Below are positions 17,611 through 26,059 of a stretch of 64,000 bases of DNA, piece after piece. A model generated the notes under the pieces. The model did no database searches. It saw nothing but the letters and a program-made list of their open reading frames with translations, and was not told the DNA's origin. A program made the position numbers and the translations under genes. The stretch lies in the NCBI GenBank assembly GCA_040081075.1, contig JBEBHJ010000010.1, positions 1-64,000 on the forward strand, written 5' to 3'. The stretch comes from JANJUB01 sp040081075 (GTDB lineage Bacteria > Armatimonadota > Fimbriimonadia > Fimbriimonadales > Fimbriimonadaceae). Each line of letters starts with the position of its first letter. Positions within the stretch are counted from its first letter, which is position 1.

Positions 17611-18852
17611 TTAGTTGGAACGTGGAGGGCGATCGGTGAGCCTGAGGAGTTCCGCCTCTGCCCAAGCCATGATTTCCTCCGGAGCTGCCTTTTTGTCAAA
17701 GCTTCTTGCCTCGCCCCAGTTAGCCGAAACTAGCCGGAGCGCCGGCCGAGGGATGAATTTGCCGTAGGGCATGATTCGGTTTGTGTTCTTCAGACCGCAA
17801 CAGATGACGGGGACCCCGGCCATTCTCACGATGAGCCCTGAGCCCGCCTTTAACGGAATAAGCTCGCCAGATTCGCTAAGCTCTCCTTCGGGGAAAATAC
17901 AGACAACTTGCCCCGCTTTGGCGGTTTCGGCGGCACGCCGCAGTGAGGTTCGATCTGGGGCGCCCCGTGAGACCGGAAACGCACGAAACGCGCGCAGAAT
18001 CCTTCCCAAAATGGGCCACGAAAAGAGCTCACTTTTTGACATGAAGTAGATTGGGCGGGGACAGGCCATTTGGACAGCGATGGGATCGACATCGGCGAGG
18101 TGGTTTGAAAGCACGATCACGCCGCCGCCCCTTGGCACGTTCCTCCGGTTCTTGACAACAAACGGGCCGAGCAGGGTGAAAAGGGTCCAAGCGAGAAGTC
18201 TGGCCAGCGGAAGGCAAACTGCCGTAAACAACGGGTGTTGAAGTTCAACTGGACTTGGTTTTGCGGGCTCGCCTGTCGGTTTTGAAGGGGTTTCGAAACT
18301 CTTTATAGCCCGGACATAGGCCTGATGTTCGCACTGTAGGACTCTCTCTGCCAGGGTTTCCACGGTGTCATCAGACTCGACTGCACACTTAGTTTGTACT
18401 AGGATTTGCCCTTCATCGTAATTTTGATTGACGAGATGAACGGTTGCGCCGGATTGAGTTTCTCCGGCGGCGAGAACGGCTTGGTGGACATGGCTACCGT
18501 ACATCCCTTTCCCCCCAAACTTAGGAAGAAGCGCGGGGTGAATATTGAGGATTCGATCCGGGAATGCCGAGAGTACGTCAGGGGGAATGAGTCGCAAGAA
18601 ACCGGCGAGGCAAAGAAGATCACATCCCGTGAGTTCCTTGAGGAGGTTCTGCCCAAACTGCTCATCATAGGTTACGACCGTCGATCGTATCTTCAACTCT
18701 TCAGCCAAAGCTAAGGCGGGTGCGTCAGGGCTCGGAGCAACAACAACGGCGACCTCAGCCTCCAAGCGGCCCGCTTTGCAGGCCTCAATAATGTTCGCCA
18801 TATTCGAACCCCGGCCTTTGGTTCCAACCAGGATTCCAATGCGAAGTTTCAT
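17611..18852 (-). CDS. purN: Fusion of phosphoribosylglycinamide formyltransferase (PurN) and PlsC-type acyltransferase
   Basis: Two enzymes in one 413-residue chain. Residues 1-190 are PurN, the third step of purine synthesis (10-formyl-THF to GAR), with catalytic Asn103, His105 and Asp146 (NIHPALLPKFGG and NQNYDEG). A Pro/Lys/Glu linker leads to a hydrophobic segment (about 208-232) and a PlsC/LPLAT 1-acylglycerol-3-phosphate acyltransferase domain with HxxxxD (His251, Asp256) and FPEGE (320-324; the usual Thr/Ser after EG is Glu). The two steps belong to unrelated pathways (nucleotide and phospholipid synthesis). No stop codon or frameshift separates them. It overlaps the NAD-kinase-like gene by four bases (ATGA), so it is the last gene of a three-gene operon. 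Confidence 0.88.
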   Translation of the reverse strand: MKLRIGILVGTKGRGSNMANIIEACKAGRLEAEVAVVVAPSPDAPALALAEELKIRSTVVTYDEQFGQNLLKELTGCDLLCLAGFLRLIPPDVLSAFPDRILNIHPALLPKFGGKGMYGSHVHQAVLAAGETQSGATVHLVNQNYDEGQILVQTKCAVESDDTVETLAERVLQCEHQAYVRAIKSFETPSKPTGEPAKPSPVELQHPLFTAVCLPLARLLAWTLFTLLGPFVVKNRRNVPRGGGVIVLSNHLADVDPIAVQMACPRPIYFMSKSELFSWPILGRILRAFRAFPVSRGAPDRTSLRRAAETAKAGQVVCIFPEGELSESGELIPLKAGSGLIVRMAGVPVICCGLKNTNRIMPYGKFIPRPALRLVSANWGEARSFDKKAAPEEIMAWAEAELLRLTDRPPRSN

Positions 18853-19787
18853 GCCAAGCCAACCAAAATGCGTGCCTGGCGATCACAGACTTTTATTTGG
18901 GCATGAGCACCGGCATTGAACTCTATGAAGTCCGACTCGATTCCATCGCTAAAAATGACCCCTCCCGTCGGCATCAAGGATTTTAGCTTAAGCGGTGCGC
19001 CGCGTGTGATCGTGCCGCAAACGATGCTCGCGGCGCTGGAGCGAGAAGGGAACGGCTCGCGTACGTTGAACCTCAACTGCGGGCTATCCCAGGCGAACCG
19101 GTGTTCGCTCGCTTCAACCGGTGGCACTGTTACTCCAAGCGCTCGAACGACTTCGAAAGCGCCAGTAACAATTGAACTGTACCAACCCGACGACCCAACT
19201 CCGGTCGAGATTATGATTCCACTCGACGACTGGATTTCGGTGCCTTGCTTAAATGAGATTTCGTAACGAGCGGAGCCGTGAGATCTTGGGCCGACAAAGA
19301 GGTCATTTGCCGCGACCAGAACTTGTCCATTGTTCAGTTCTGCGCTTGCAAGAGTAATCCCGGCACCATGCATGCCGCTGTTAAGGGCCGCTTTTATCAA
19401 AGGTTTAGATTGCGCAGTGTGATGGATTGACAGGACTCCTGCGATTTGGCTGGGGTCAGGGTTGAATGGCAGAATCGGCTGTAGTTGGAGGTACTTTGCA
19501 ACGTTGATTACTAGCCCATCTTGTCCTAAGGTGACTACCAGGCAACTCGGGTCAAAGGTGTAAGTGGCGATAAAATCCTTCTCAATCTCGGCTAACCTCA
19601 CGTTGGATGGAAAGGATTTGCGCAGGGTTTGTAGCGCTTGAACATAGCGATCATGGGTTCGCTTGTATGCGGTGAAGGAGCCACCCACGGATTCAATGTA
19701 GTAACGAGCTTGGTCGATCGTGCCAAATCGCTCAACCAACCCGGTCAGTTCCGTTTTGCGTGTGACCAAAACGGCACGGTCCAGCAT
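18849..19787 (-). CDS. NAD kinase-like (ATP-NAD kinase superfamily) protein
   Basis: 312 residues related to NAD+ kinases, which phosphorylate NAD to NADP. The nucleotide-binding GGDGT motif is altered to GQDGL (VVTLGQDGLVINVA). The downstream NE/D motif appears as ANDLFVGPR, and the substrate loop STGVGSSGWYSS matches the family's STGTGSTAY. The change in the GGDG motif makes classical NAD kinase activity uncertain. A Lys/Arg-rich region precedes the core. It starts one base after the SPFH gene ends and overlaps purN-plsC by ATGA, so all three are coupled. The conserved pairing with an SPFH protein suggests a membrane-associated role, which is inference. Confidence 0.75.
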   Translation of the reverse strand: MLDRAVLVTRKTELTGLVERFGTIDQARYYIESVGGSFTAYKRTHDRYVQALQTLRKSFPSNVRLAEIEKDFIATYTFDPSCLVVTLGQDGLVINVAKYLQLQPILPFNPDPSQIAGVLSIHHTAQSKPLIKAALNSGMHGAGITLASAELNNGQVLVAANDLFVGPRSHGSARYEISFKQGTEIQSSSGIIISTGVGSSGWYSSIVTGAFEVVRALGVTVPPVEASEHRFAWDSPQLRFNVREPFPSRSSAASIVCGTITRGAPLKLKSLMPTGGVIFSDGIESDFIEFNAGAHAQIKVCDRQARILVGLA

Positions 19788-20681
19788 TTACGCGTTCTTT
19801 CCGTTCATCAATGCCGAGAGCACCTCGGTTGTTATCGTAAGGTTGTCGGCTCCCTTTTTGGCCAAGTCTCTAAAGCCCATTGCCGCCAATACTCGAGGGT
19901 CAATGGACTTAAAGGCGGCAAGTTCCTGTTTGAGCGCGTTCGCCTTTGCTTCGGAGTCGATGGCCATCGCTTCACTACGTTGTTGAGCGTCTTGTAGGGC
20001 ATTCTGGCCCTGCAACTCAAGCAGACTTCGTCGCTGTTCTTCGAGGGCAACATCGGTGGCAAGTTCTTTCTCCTTAATTTTCCTTTCTTCCTCGACTGCG
20101 GCGGCTCGCCTCGTGTAGATCGCCTCGTCAGCTTTTCGCATTAGGGTTTCGCGATATTCAGCCTCTAACGCCTTGCCAACTTCTGGAGTTGGTCGAATTG
20201 ATTGAATGTGCACCGCGATAATTTCAACACCGAGTTCCGCGAGAGTTGGATGGTTGGTTACGGCGACCATGACTTCACCGGCTATCGACTCTGAGTCCCT
20301 GATTGACTCCTCAAGCGAACGAGCCTGAATCTGATCATGAACTTTCGCCTGGATGGCATTAGTTATTCGCTTGGGAACCATTTCTGGATCAGTTGTCTGG
20401 TAAGAACGATCCCTAAGATCAATCCCGAAATTGAGTTGAGCGGCTACAACTTGGGGGTTTTTGACGCGAAACGTGAACTGGCCTTGCACCGCAACTTCCT
20501 GAAAATTGCGCGTCATATCATGAAACACAAACATTGAATCCGTGCTCGTTGTTGGAACGACTACAATCGAGGTCTTAAACTTCAGGTAGCTAAATGCGAT
20601 TCCTTGTCCTTGTTTCTTGATCTTGCCCCCGACATACTGAATGACGTATTCGCTAGGTTGCCCCTTGAAGAATCGGATCAT
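19788..20681 (-). CDS. SPFH/band 7 domain protein
   Basis: 297-residue member of the stomatin/prohibitin/flotillin group, proteins that scaffold membrane microdomains. The SPFH domain covers about 20-190 (VQGQFTFRVKNPQVVAAQL, then SLEESIRDSESIAGEV and LGVEIIAVHIQSIRPTPEV). A long Ala/Glu-rich coiled coil follows (about 195-260), typical of flotillin-type oligomerisation. No clear N-terminal membrane helix is seen, so membrane contact may be peripheral. It is the first gene of the operon SPFH, NAD-kinase-like, purN-plsC. ATG 20681 lies 15 bases after the stop of the sialidase-like gene's neighbour region, with no separate promoter recognised. Confidence 0.85.
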   Translation of the reverse strand: MIRFFKGQPSEYVIQYVGGKIKKQGQGIAFSYLKFKTSIVVVPTTSTDSMFVFHDMTRNFQEVAVQGQFTFRVKNPQVVAAQLNFGIDLRDRSYQTTDPEMVPKRITNAIQAKVHDQIQARSLEESIRDSESIAGEVMVAVTNHPTLAELGVEIIAVHIQSIRPTPEVGKALEAEYRETLMRKADEAIYTRRAAAVEEERKIKEKELATDVALEEQRRSLLELQGQNALQDAQQRSEAMAIDSEAKANALKQELAAFKSIDPRVLAAMGFRDLAKKGADNLTITTEVLSALMNGKNA

Positions 20682-20696
20682 ATTTGGATTATGTCC

Positions 20697-21965
20697 CTAT
20701 TCGCCGATTTTCTTTCTGGCTAGATACAGATCACCGGAGAAATCCCATTCGGAGCGACTGTTGGGGGCTTCGGAGTAGGTGATGTAGACGTATTTCGAAT
20801 CGGCAAAGCAAGAGTTAAAATCTAGGGGAGGGCGAAGACTCACGACGTCTTTTCCAACTACTTCGGAGAGACCGAACTCTCTATCCCCGGTTGCCAAGTA
20901 GGTGTAACGGGTGTGCCATTTGTTGTAAGGTTTGCCGGCAATCTCGCCTTGGCCGTTTCGGTTATCTACGAAGCATGCGTGGAAATTACCGTTTGGATCG
21001 GCCGCCAACCACGGCAGAGTTTGAACGTAGATTGGGATGTTTATCGCTTGCTTCTTGTTTTGTACGTAACTGCGAATGGCGTCCTTTAGCTCATCCATGG
21101 GGAGGATCGTCGTGGGTTTACCGAAGGTTTTGCCGCCGTCATCGCTGATCCGAACATAGGTTAAAAGCGGCTGTCGCGACTGACCATCAACCTCTAACTT
21201 CCCATAGTCCTGATAATAGGCGACAACTCGATTCTCACCAAATGAAGCGATGCCGCCCAATGTCCACCGTTCTTGGGTATCGCCCCAATCGGCATGCGTG
21301 GTTGCAAGCAACGTGTGGCCTTTCCACGTTTTGCCGTTGTCCTCGGAATAGCAGAACTTGTAACTGTTAACCGTGTCGTAGTCGAGTGAAGTTGCATAGG
21401 CCGCGTAAAGCTTTCCACCGGGAGTGGAGATGAGGTAGGGGTCAACCGCATAGCTAGTGGCGACTTCGTTGTCCACTCGCCCAATCCGCTCAAAATCTCG
21501 ACCTCCGTTCGTGCTCTTTTCGATGTAGATGCCTTTGGATTTCGGGCCGCCGATGTAACCATCGGAGTAGTTGAAGAACACTTCCTCGGTTTTTGCGTTG
21601 ACTGCAATCCATTCGCGGTCGTAGGGACCTTTCACGACCGATCCCTCTTTCATGGTTTTGCCATTATCAAGCGAGTAATAGTTTTGGATTCCATCCATGC
21701 TATTTAACATAAACGTTAAGTGAAGCTTGTCTTTGCCGTAGGATACGATATGCATATCGCCTAGCCCGGCCGGATACTCGTGCTTTTCAGTAAAAGTCGC
21801 TCCCCAATCGCGGCTGATCTTGAGCTCGCACGGTTGGTGGTAGGTAACAAAAACACTCCCCTTGTTATCTGAGGTAACTGTCGATTCCCCTCCCACTCCA
21901 AGCTTCTTAACTTCCCATGACTGGGTTTGGAGGGTAGCGGCGAGTAAAGCGATGGCAAGTGGCAT
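20697..21965 (-). CDS. Exported sialidase/BNR-repeat beta-propeller protein
   Basis: 422 residues with a short signal peptide (PLAIALLAATLQTQS). At least four Asp-box type repeats (S-x-D-x-G-x-T-W/F) are visible: KISRDWGATF, SLDNGKTMK, EKSTNGGRDF, SEDNGKTWK and SDDGGKTFGKP. These are typical of six-bladed sialidase-like propellers. The Arg triad of true sialidases cannot be confirmed by eye, so a carbohydrate-binding or other exo-glycosidase role is equally possible. The gene ends 15 bases before the SPFH gene on the same strand, so it may lead that operon. Confidence 0.75.
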   Translation of the reverse strand: MPLAIALLAATLQTQSWEVKKLGVGGESTVTSDNKGSVFVTYHQPCELKISRDWGATFTEKHEYPAGLGDMHIVSYGKDKLHLTFMLNSMDGIQNYYSLDNGKTMKEGSVVKGPYDREWIAVNAKTEEVFFNYSDGYIGGPKSKGIYIEKSTNGGRDFERIGRVDNEVATSYAVDPYLISTPGGKLYAAYATSLDYDTVNSYKFCYSEDNGKTWKGHTLLATTHADWGDTQERWTLGGIASFGENRVVAYYQDYGKLEVDGQSRQPLLTYVRISDDGGKTFGKPTTILPMDELKDAIRSYVQNKKQAINIPIYVQTLPWLAADPNGNFHACFVDNRNGQGEIAGKPYNKWHTRYTYLATGDREFGLSEVVGKDVVSLRPPLDFNSCFADSKYVYITYSEAPNSRSEWDFSGDLYLARKKIGE

Positions 21966-22014
21966 TGCAAAGACTATACGCTTTTGGGAGGCGAAAGTGT
22001 CGCCAAATAAGGAG

Positions 22015-22042
22015 AGCCTCCCCCAAGCTGAAGGGGAGGGCT
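22015..22042. terminator. Hairpin between the E2 gene and the sialidase-like gene
   Basis: AGCCTCCCC (22015-22023) pairs with GGGGAGG(G)CT (22033-22042) with one bulged G. A run of six T follows on the plus strand and a run of A precedes it, so on the minus strand, where the neighbouring genes lie, the T-tract is poor. It probably limits transcription leaving the E2 gene. Confidence 0.45.
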
Positions 22043-22048
22043 TTTTTG

Positions 22049-23242
22049 CTACGCCAGCAATCGAGCCGGATTTTCTAGATAGGATTTCACGAGATTTGTG
22101 AATTTGGCCCCGACGGCTCCGTCCACTACGCGATGATCAAATGAGCAGGTGATGTTCATTTGACTGCGGATTTCTATCTCGTCATTTGCGCCCGCAACAA
22201 CAACCTTCTTGGCCGTTCCCACCGCGAGGATCGCGGCGTTGGGTTGGTTGATGATAGCGCTGAATACGTCAACATCAAGCATTCCCATATTTGAAATGCT
22301 GAACGTGCTTCCGCTGAGTTCGTCCGGATGCAGTTTGTTGTCCCGCGCTTTGCCTGCCAGTTCACGCGATTTTGCCCCGATTTGGCGGATGCTCAGTTGA
22401 TCCGCATTGTGAATTACGGCGACCGTGAGGCCGTCGTCGAGGGCGATTGCCATGCCGATGTTGACGGCTCCGAACTGAAGGAGTTTATCCCCTTGATAAG
22501 TGCTATTCACGCCTGGCATTTCGCGAAGTGCTAGGGCGCAAGCCTTAATCACAAAGTCGTTAACCGAAACTTTTCCGGCGGGATCATCGGCGAGTTGAAC
22601 TCGAATATCAAGCATTCGCTCTACATCCACCGCCACGGTGACGTAAAAGTGAGGAACTTGTTGCTTGGATTGTAGCGTTCTTTGAGCAGTGATCTGGCGC
22701 AAACGATTGAGCGGAACGAGCTTGTCCTCGGCCTTTGCGGCGATGACGGGAGCAGCGGCTGGGGCCGATGCCTTTGCGTTTTGCAGATCGCGCTCAACAA
22801 TCCGGCCGTTAGGGCCAGAGCCGGTGACGGTTGCCAGGTTAATTCCCTTTTCGCGAGCGATCTTCTTTGCAAGAGGACTTGCCTTAACTCGGTCGGTTGA
22901 AGCTGTTTCTGCCGCGACTGACGGCGTTGAAACGGCCGTAGCAACAACTGGTGCCTCAGACGCTGGTTTTGCAGCGCCACTGCCCCAGTCAGCGGGCAAT
23001 TTATCGCCAGCCTTCAATATGGCCGCTATCGCTTTGCCCACCGGTACCGTTTCTCCGCCCGTAAGCAAAAACCCGGTTAGCACACCTGAACCGGGTGCTT
23101 CCAGTTCTAGCGTCGCTTTGTCGGTCTGGATAGTGCCGATGATCTCGCCCGACTTAACGGTGTCGCCATCCTTTTTTAGCCATTCCAGAAGAGTGCCCTC
23201 TTCCATTCCATCGCCCATCTTGGGCATGATCACTTCGGTCAT
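22049..23242 (-). CDS. pdhC: Dihydrolipoamide acyltransferase (E2) of a 2-oxoacid dehydrogenase complex
   Basis: Core enzyme that moves the acyl group from lipoyl arms to CoA. One lipoyl domain at about 1-78 with the modified Lys in IQTDKATLE. An Ala/Pro linker follows, then the E3/E1-binding domain (VKASPLAKKIAREKGINL, then GSGPNGRIVERDL), a second linker, and the catalytic domain ending with FDHRVVDGAVGAKF (active-site His in HRVVDG). 397 residues is normal for a one-lipoyl E2. No E1 or E3 gene is adjacent; a fused E1 lies at 49735-51693. Whether the complex uses pyruvate, acetoin or branched-chain oxoacids cannot be decided here. It is divergent from the hydrolase gene, with 24 bases between the starts. 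Confidence 0.9.
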   Translation of the reverse strand: MTEVIMPKMGDGMEEGTLLEWLKKDGDTVKSGEIIGTIQTDKATLELEAPGSGVLTGFLLTGGETVPVGKAIAAILKAGDKLPADWGSGAAKPASEAPVVATAVSTPSVAAETASTDRVKASPLAKKIAREKGINLATVTGSGPNGRIVERDLQNAKASAPAAAPVIAAKAEDKLVPLNRLRQITAQRTLQSKQQVPHFYVTVAVDVERMLDIRVQLADDPAGKVSVNDFVIKACALALREMPGVNSTYQGDKLLQFGAVNIGMAIALDDGLTVAVIHNADQLSIRQIGAKSRELAGKARDNKLHPDELSGSTFSISNMGMLDVDVFSAIINQPNAAILAVGTAKKVVVAGANDEIEIRSQMNITCSFDHRVVDGAVGAKFTNLVKSYLENPARLLA

Positions 23243-23266
23243 ATTTGTTCCTATAATAGGTTACCT

Positions 23267-24118
23267 GTGAAGGTGCGATCTAAGAGGCGTCGGTTTATGA
23301 TTTGGATTGGAGTTGCATTTGCAATTTATTTGGCCGTTTGTTTTGGGCTCGCCCAAATGTATCTCCATCCGCCTCGAACGGAGGAAGTTACAGGCGAGCG
23401 AAACCGGGCTGTAACCATTGGAGAGGCCCCGGCGTGGGTGATTGATGCCAAGAATCCAAAGGCAATTTTTGTTTTGTGCCACGGTTACGGCGGGTCGCGT
23501 CAAGCATGGGAAGAGGTGGCCTTGCGGCTCTCGGAGAGGGGCTACACTTCGATCATTCCGTCCATGCCCGCTCATGGTGAAAATCCAGATCAAGATGTTG
23601 GATTTGGAATCAAGGAATCCAAAATCGCATCTTTGTGCGCGAAACATGCTCGCCAGCAGCACCCGGGTCTACCGGTTATTGGGGTGGGAGTTTCGCTAGG
23701 AGGCGCAGCCGTTTGGCTGGCTTCAGATAGCTTTGACGGCGTAGCGACGGAGGGCACGTTCCCAACGATGGATCAGGCTACCGATGCCTTTTTGGATTCG
23801 GCTCTACCTTTCGGGCACATCACATTTAGACCGGTTAAATGGATTGCCGAGTGGCGATCGGGGATTCCTTCTTCCTCCATCCGTCCGATCGACAAGGTTC
23901 GTAAGTGGAAAGGGAAGCCCGCGCTCGTGATGCACGGAACTGGCGATCGGCTGTTTCCTCTTGAGTTTGGCGAACAAATTTCGCACGAACTGGGTGTTGA
24001 GCTATGGCGGATTGAAGGAGCGGCCCATGCCTACGGATTCGACGTGGCCGGCACTCGTTACATCGATAAGTTAGATGACCTCGCCCAACAATGTGGAAAA
24101 CAAGTTCCCGAGATGTGA
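23267..24118 (+). CDS. Membrane-anchored alpha/beta hydrolase
   Basis: 283 residues. A single N-terminal membrane anchor at about 10-30 (basic, then WIGVAFAIYLAVCFGLA) places the enzyme outside the cytoplasm. The hydrolase core shows the oxyanion CHGYGGS, nucleophile elbow GVSLGG, a late acidic residue in MHGTGDRLF, and catalytic His in GAAHAYG. This is the serine-aminopeptidase/BAAT-like style of hydrolase; the substrate is unknown. The start is GTG 23267 with AGG six bases upstream. It is followed by scpA after 29 bases on the same strand. Confidence 0.82.
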   Translation: MKVRSKRRRFMIWIGVAFAIYLAVCFGLAQMYLHPPRTEEVTGERNRAVTIGEAPAWVIDAKNPKAIFVLCHGYGGSRQAWEEVALRLSERGYTSIIPSMPAHGENPDQDVGFGIKESKIASLCAKHARQQHPGLPVIGVGVSLGGAAVWLASDSFDGVATEGTFPTMDQATDAFLDSALPFGHITFRPVKWIAEWRSGIPSSSIRPIDKVRKWKGKPALVMHGTGDRLFPLEFGEQISHELGVELWRIEGAAHAYGFDVAGTRYIDKLDDLAQQCGKQVPEM

Positions 24119-24147
24119 GTCTCATGACCGTCTTGGATAGTTGAATC

Positions 24148-24897
24148 ATGGCGGCCACCATCACTAAGGCGACTCAAAAGCTAGAGCGTTTTCCGGCGCT
24201 TGGCGTCTTTGCGCCGCCTCCGATCGCGGTTGATTCACCCGAGTTTAGCGGCCCGCTCGGTCAGCTTTTGCAGATGGTAAGTGAGCACAAAGTTGACCTG
24301 ATGAGGGTGCCGCTTTTGCCGGTTTGTCAGGCCTACTTCGAGTATTTACTCAAGACAAACCTGAGCGACTTGGACGAGGCGGCGGCCGCCCTGCTGGCAT
24401 TGGCCTATCTGCTCGAGCGCAAGAGTTGGCAACTCCTCCCCACGCCCGAAGAACAGCCAGAACTTGAGGAGAGCTTGGCCTTCCTTGATCCCACTGTTGC
24501 TGAATATTTGCCCGCAATTGAAGTGTTAAAGGTTTGGCGAGAGGAGCGCGAGCAGCTTTTCTTCCGCCCCCAAGACGCGGGTCCAAACCCGTACGAAGTT
24601 CCGTTCGAGCTTGAAGATGTTTCCTCGCTCGACTTGGCGCGAGCACTCGAACGGATCCTGCGAAAAGCAAATCCCGAGCCGGTTCGACCCACCCGCGCGC
24701 ACCGCTCGTTGCAAGAGCAAATGGTAGTGGTGCTACGCGCCCTGAGCGCGGAGTGGAAGCCCATGGAAAACCTCCTGCCGGAGTCTTTCACCAGGGAAGA
24801 CGCCGTTTTCTGGTTCCTCTCCTTGCTCGAACTCATTCGCCTGGGACAAGCGCAGGTGCGGTTGAAAGACGAGGACGTCCAGTTCCGCTCGCGCTAG
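24148..24897 (+). CDS. scpA: Segregation and condensation protein A (kleisin)
   Basis: 249 residues. The N-terminal SMC-binding signature is present as FSGPLGQLLQMVSEHKVDL followed by a C/E-x-YFEYL segment, matching the family's FEGPLDLLL and later EYL motifs. A middle Leu-rich helix (AAAALLALAYLLERKSW) and a C-terminal winged-helix region complete the kleisin pattern. It links SMC heads in chromosome condensation. scpB, which often follows, is not visible here. Confidence 0.85.
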   Translation: MAATITKATQKLERFPALGVFAPPPIAVDSPEFSGPLGQLLQMVSEHKVDLMRVPLLPVCQAYFEYLLKTNLSDLDEAAAALLALAYLLERKSWQLLPTPEEQPELEESLAFLDPTVAEYLPAIEVLKVWREEREQLFFRPQDAGPNPYEVPFELEDVSSLDLARALERILRKANPEPVRPTRAHRSLQEQMVVVLRALSAEWKPMENLLPESFTREDAVFWFLSLLELIRLGQAQVRLKDEDVQFRSR

Positions 24898-25140
24898 GAG
24901 CGCGGGTTTTGCCGGGAATGTTTCACACAAAGTCCGCAGGGTCTCGCAAAGTAGATGTCCACAAAAACTGCGATCCTTGCGCCTTTGCGAGAATCTCAAT
25001 GGGGACATCGTGCTTAACGCACTCAGAGCCCGATAGCTTCAGCAAAGGTGCTCCTATAGTCGTAGCTGACGGGTTCCGTAGCATCGTGGCGATCAGCACT
25101 CTTTCGCCGACAGGGCTATATCACTCCCTGCCATATTTCC
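24898..25140. other. Gene-free spacer with degenerate CGCAAAG-type repeat
   Basis: No supported gene. The stretch around 24925-25000 contains TTTCACACAAAGTCCGCAG, CTCGCAAAG and CTTGCGCCTTTGCGAGA. These look like a worn copy of the short CGCAAAG-rich intergenic repeats found in many bacteria. The rest shows nothing recognisable; it separates convergent scpA and the 25141 gene. Confidence 0.35.
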
Positions 25141-25692
25141 TCATTTGGGATTGCTTGGCCAAGGCTCAATCTTGCCTGACGCACTATCCCACGTACCTGA
25201 CAAACCCATTTCTCTGAGTTTGGCAGAGACTTTGGCAAATCGGCCTTTCCAGTTCGGATCTTTTTCATTCGTGCCCTTCCATTGAATCGCACGCAAACAA
25301 CACACGGCTGCAACACCTAACAATACTCGGGGCCCATTTTTTGTCTCGGTCACCTGAATACCCCATGGAAGCTTTCGTTTTCCATCAAGTATTTCTAAGG
25401 CAATGCCATAGTTGTGCCCATGTTGGGTTGGCACGCCGAGCCACTCAGAGGTCTTGAATTTTCTCATGATGGGTTGTACAACCTCCTTTAAGATGGCTTT
25501 GGCTTGCTCCTTGGAAAGCGAAAACGCTTTAAGTTCGTCCTCATTGATGAACTTTACCATTGGCTCCGGGTCTTTGCCCGCAATCACATCACTTGCGGCA
25601 ACGGCCGCATCGCGCCAAGACAGCGGGCGAAAAATAAACCAAGCTAGTCCAACCAGCAGGAAGGCCCCTAAACCAAACAAAGGCCCTCTCAT
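25141..25692 (-). CDS. Hypothetical membrane-anchored protein
   Basis: 183 residues, no family recognised. One N-terminal hydrophobic segment (about 3-22, LFGLGAFLLVGLAWFIF) suggests a signal anchor. The rest is soluble, with an acidic helix (KFINEDELKAFSLSKEQAK) and a pair of adjacent cysteines (AAVCCLRA). Its start overlaps the end of the Cys-rich protein gene by four bases (ATGA), so it is the last gene of a four-gene operon and is probably needed in fixed ratio with it. Confidence 0.65.
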   Translation of the reverse strand: MRGPLFGLGAFLLVGLAWFIFRPLSWRDAAVAASDVIAGKDPEPMVKFINEDELKAFSLSKEQAKAILKEVVQPIMRKFKTSEWLGVPTQHGHNYGIALEILDGKRKLPWGIQVTETKNGPRVLLGVAAVCCLRAIQWKGTNEKDPNWKGRFAKVSAKLREMGLSGTWDSASGKIEPWPSNPK

Positions 25693-26021
25693 GGCCAGTA
25701 AGTGCAGTGGTCGCCGGCACCATAGTTTGCACAGTAGCGCTTATTATCTGCCCAGTGGCAGGTTCTTAAGCGAAAAACAGTCTGGGTGCCCACGCATCTC
25801 TTCTCTTCATACGAGCAACAACCCTCAAACTCGGTAGTGAACCCGGGACACGTTGACGAACAACCGTTACCGTTGGGAACGAAATCCTCGCACGGCGCAA
25901 TGTCCGACACACAATCCTGTGCTTGCGCCAGGCATGGCGCTATCACCGCTCCCGCCAATACAGCGCTACTCACCAACGTAGTCCAACGATTGCCGACTAT
26001 TAACTTTCTTAACTTATTCAT
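25689..26021 (-). CDS. Small Cys-rich secreted protein
   Basis: 110 residues. The signal peptide is about 1-35 (cleavage likely after AQA). The mature part of about 75 residues holds twelve cysteines, including CSSTCPG and EGCCSYEEKRCVG, so it should be heavily disulfide-bonded. No family recognised. It sits two genes after a thioredoxin-like protein and one after a pseudopilin on the same strand, which suggests the thioredoxin-like protein helps fold or recycle its disulfides. That is inference. Confidence 0.7.
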   Translation of the reverse strand: MNKLRKLIVGNRWTTLVSSAVLAGAVIAPCLAQAQDCVSDIAPCEDFVPNGNGCSSTCPGFTTEFEGCCSYEEKRCVGTQTVFRLRTCHWADNKRYCANYGAGDHCTYWP

Positions 26022-26059
26022 CTCATTTTCTCCTAACGTTCAAAATTGTCATGACCGCG

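Noticed and set aside
22689..23270. 193-codon open frame on the plus strand
   Set aside because: Fully antisense to the E2 gene, whose domains are certain; the frame is produced by Ala/Pro-rich codons on the other strand.
24950..25130. Short minus-strand open frame upstream of the 25141 gene region
   Set aside because: No start with ribosome site, no recognisable domain; explained by a degenerate CGCAAAG-type intergenic repeat.
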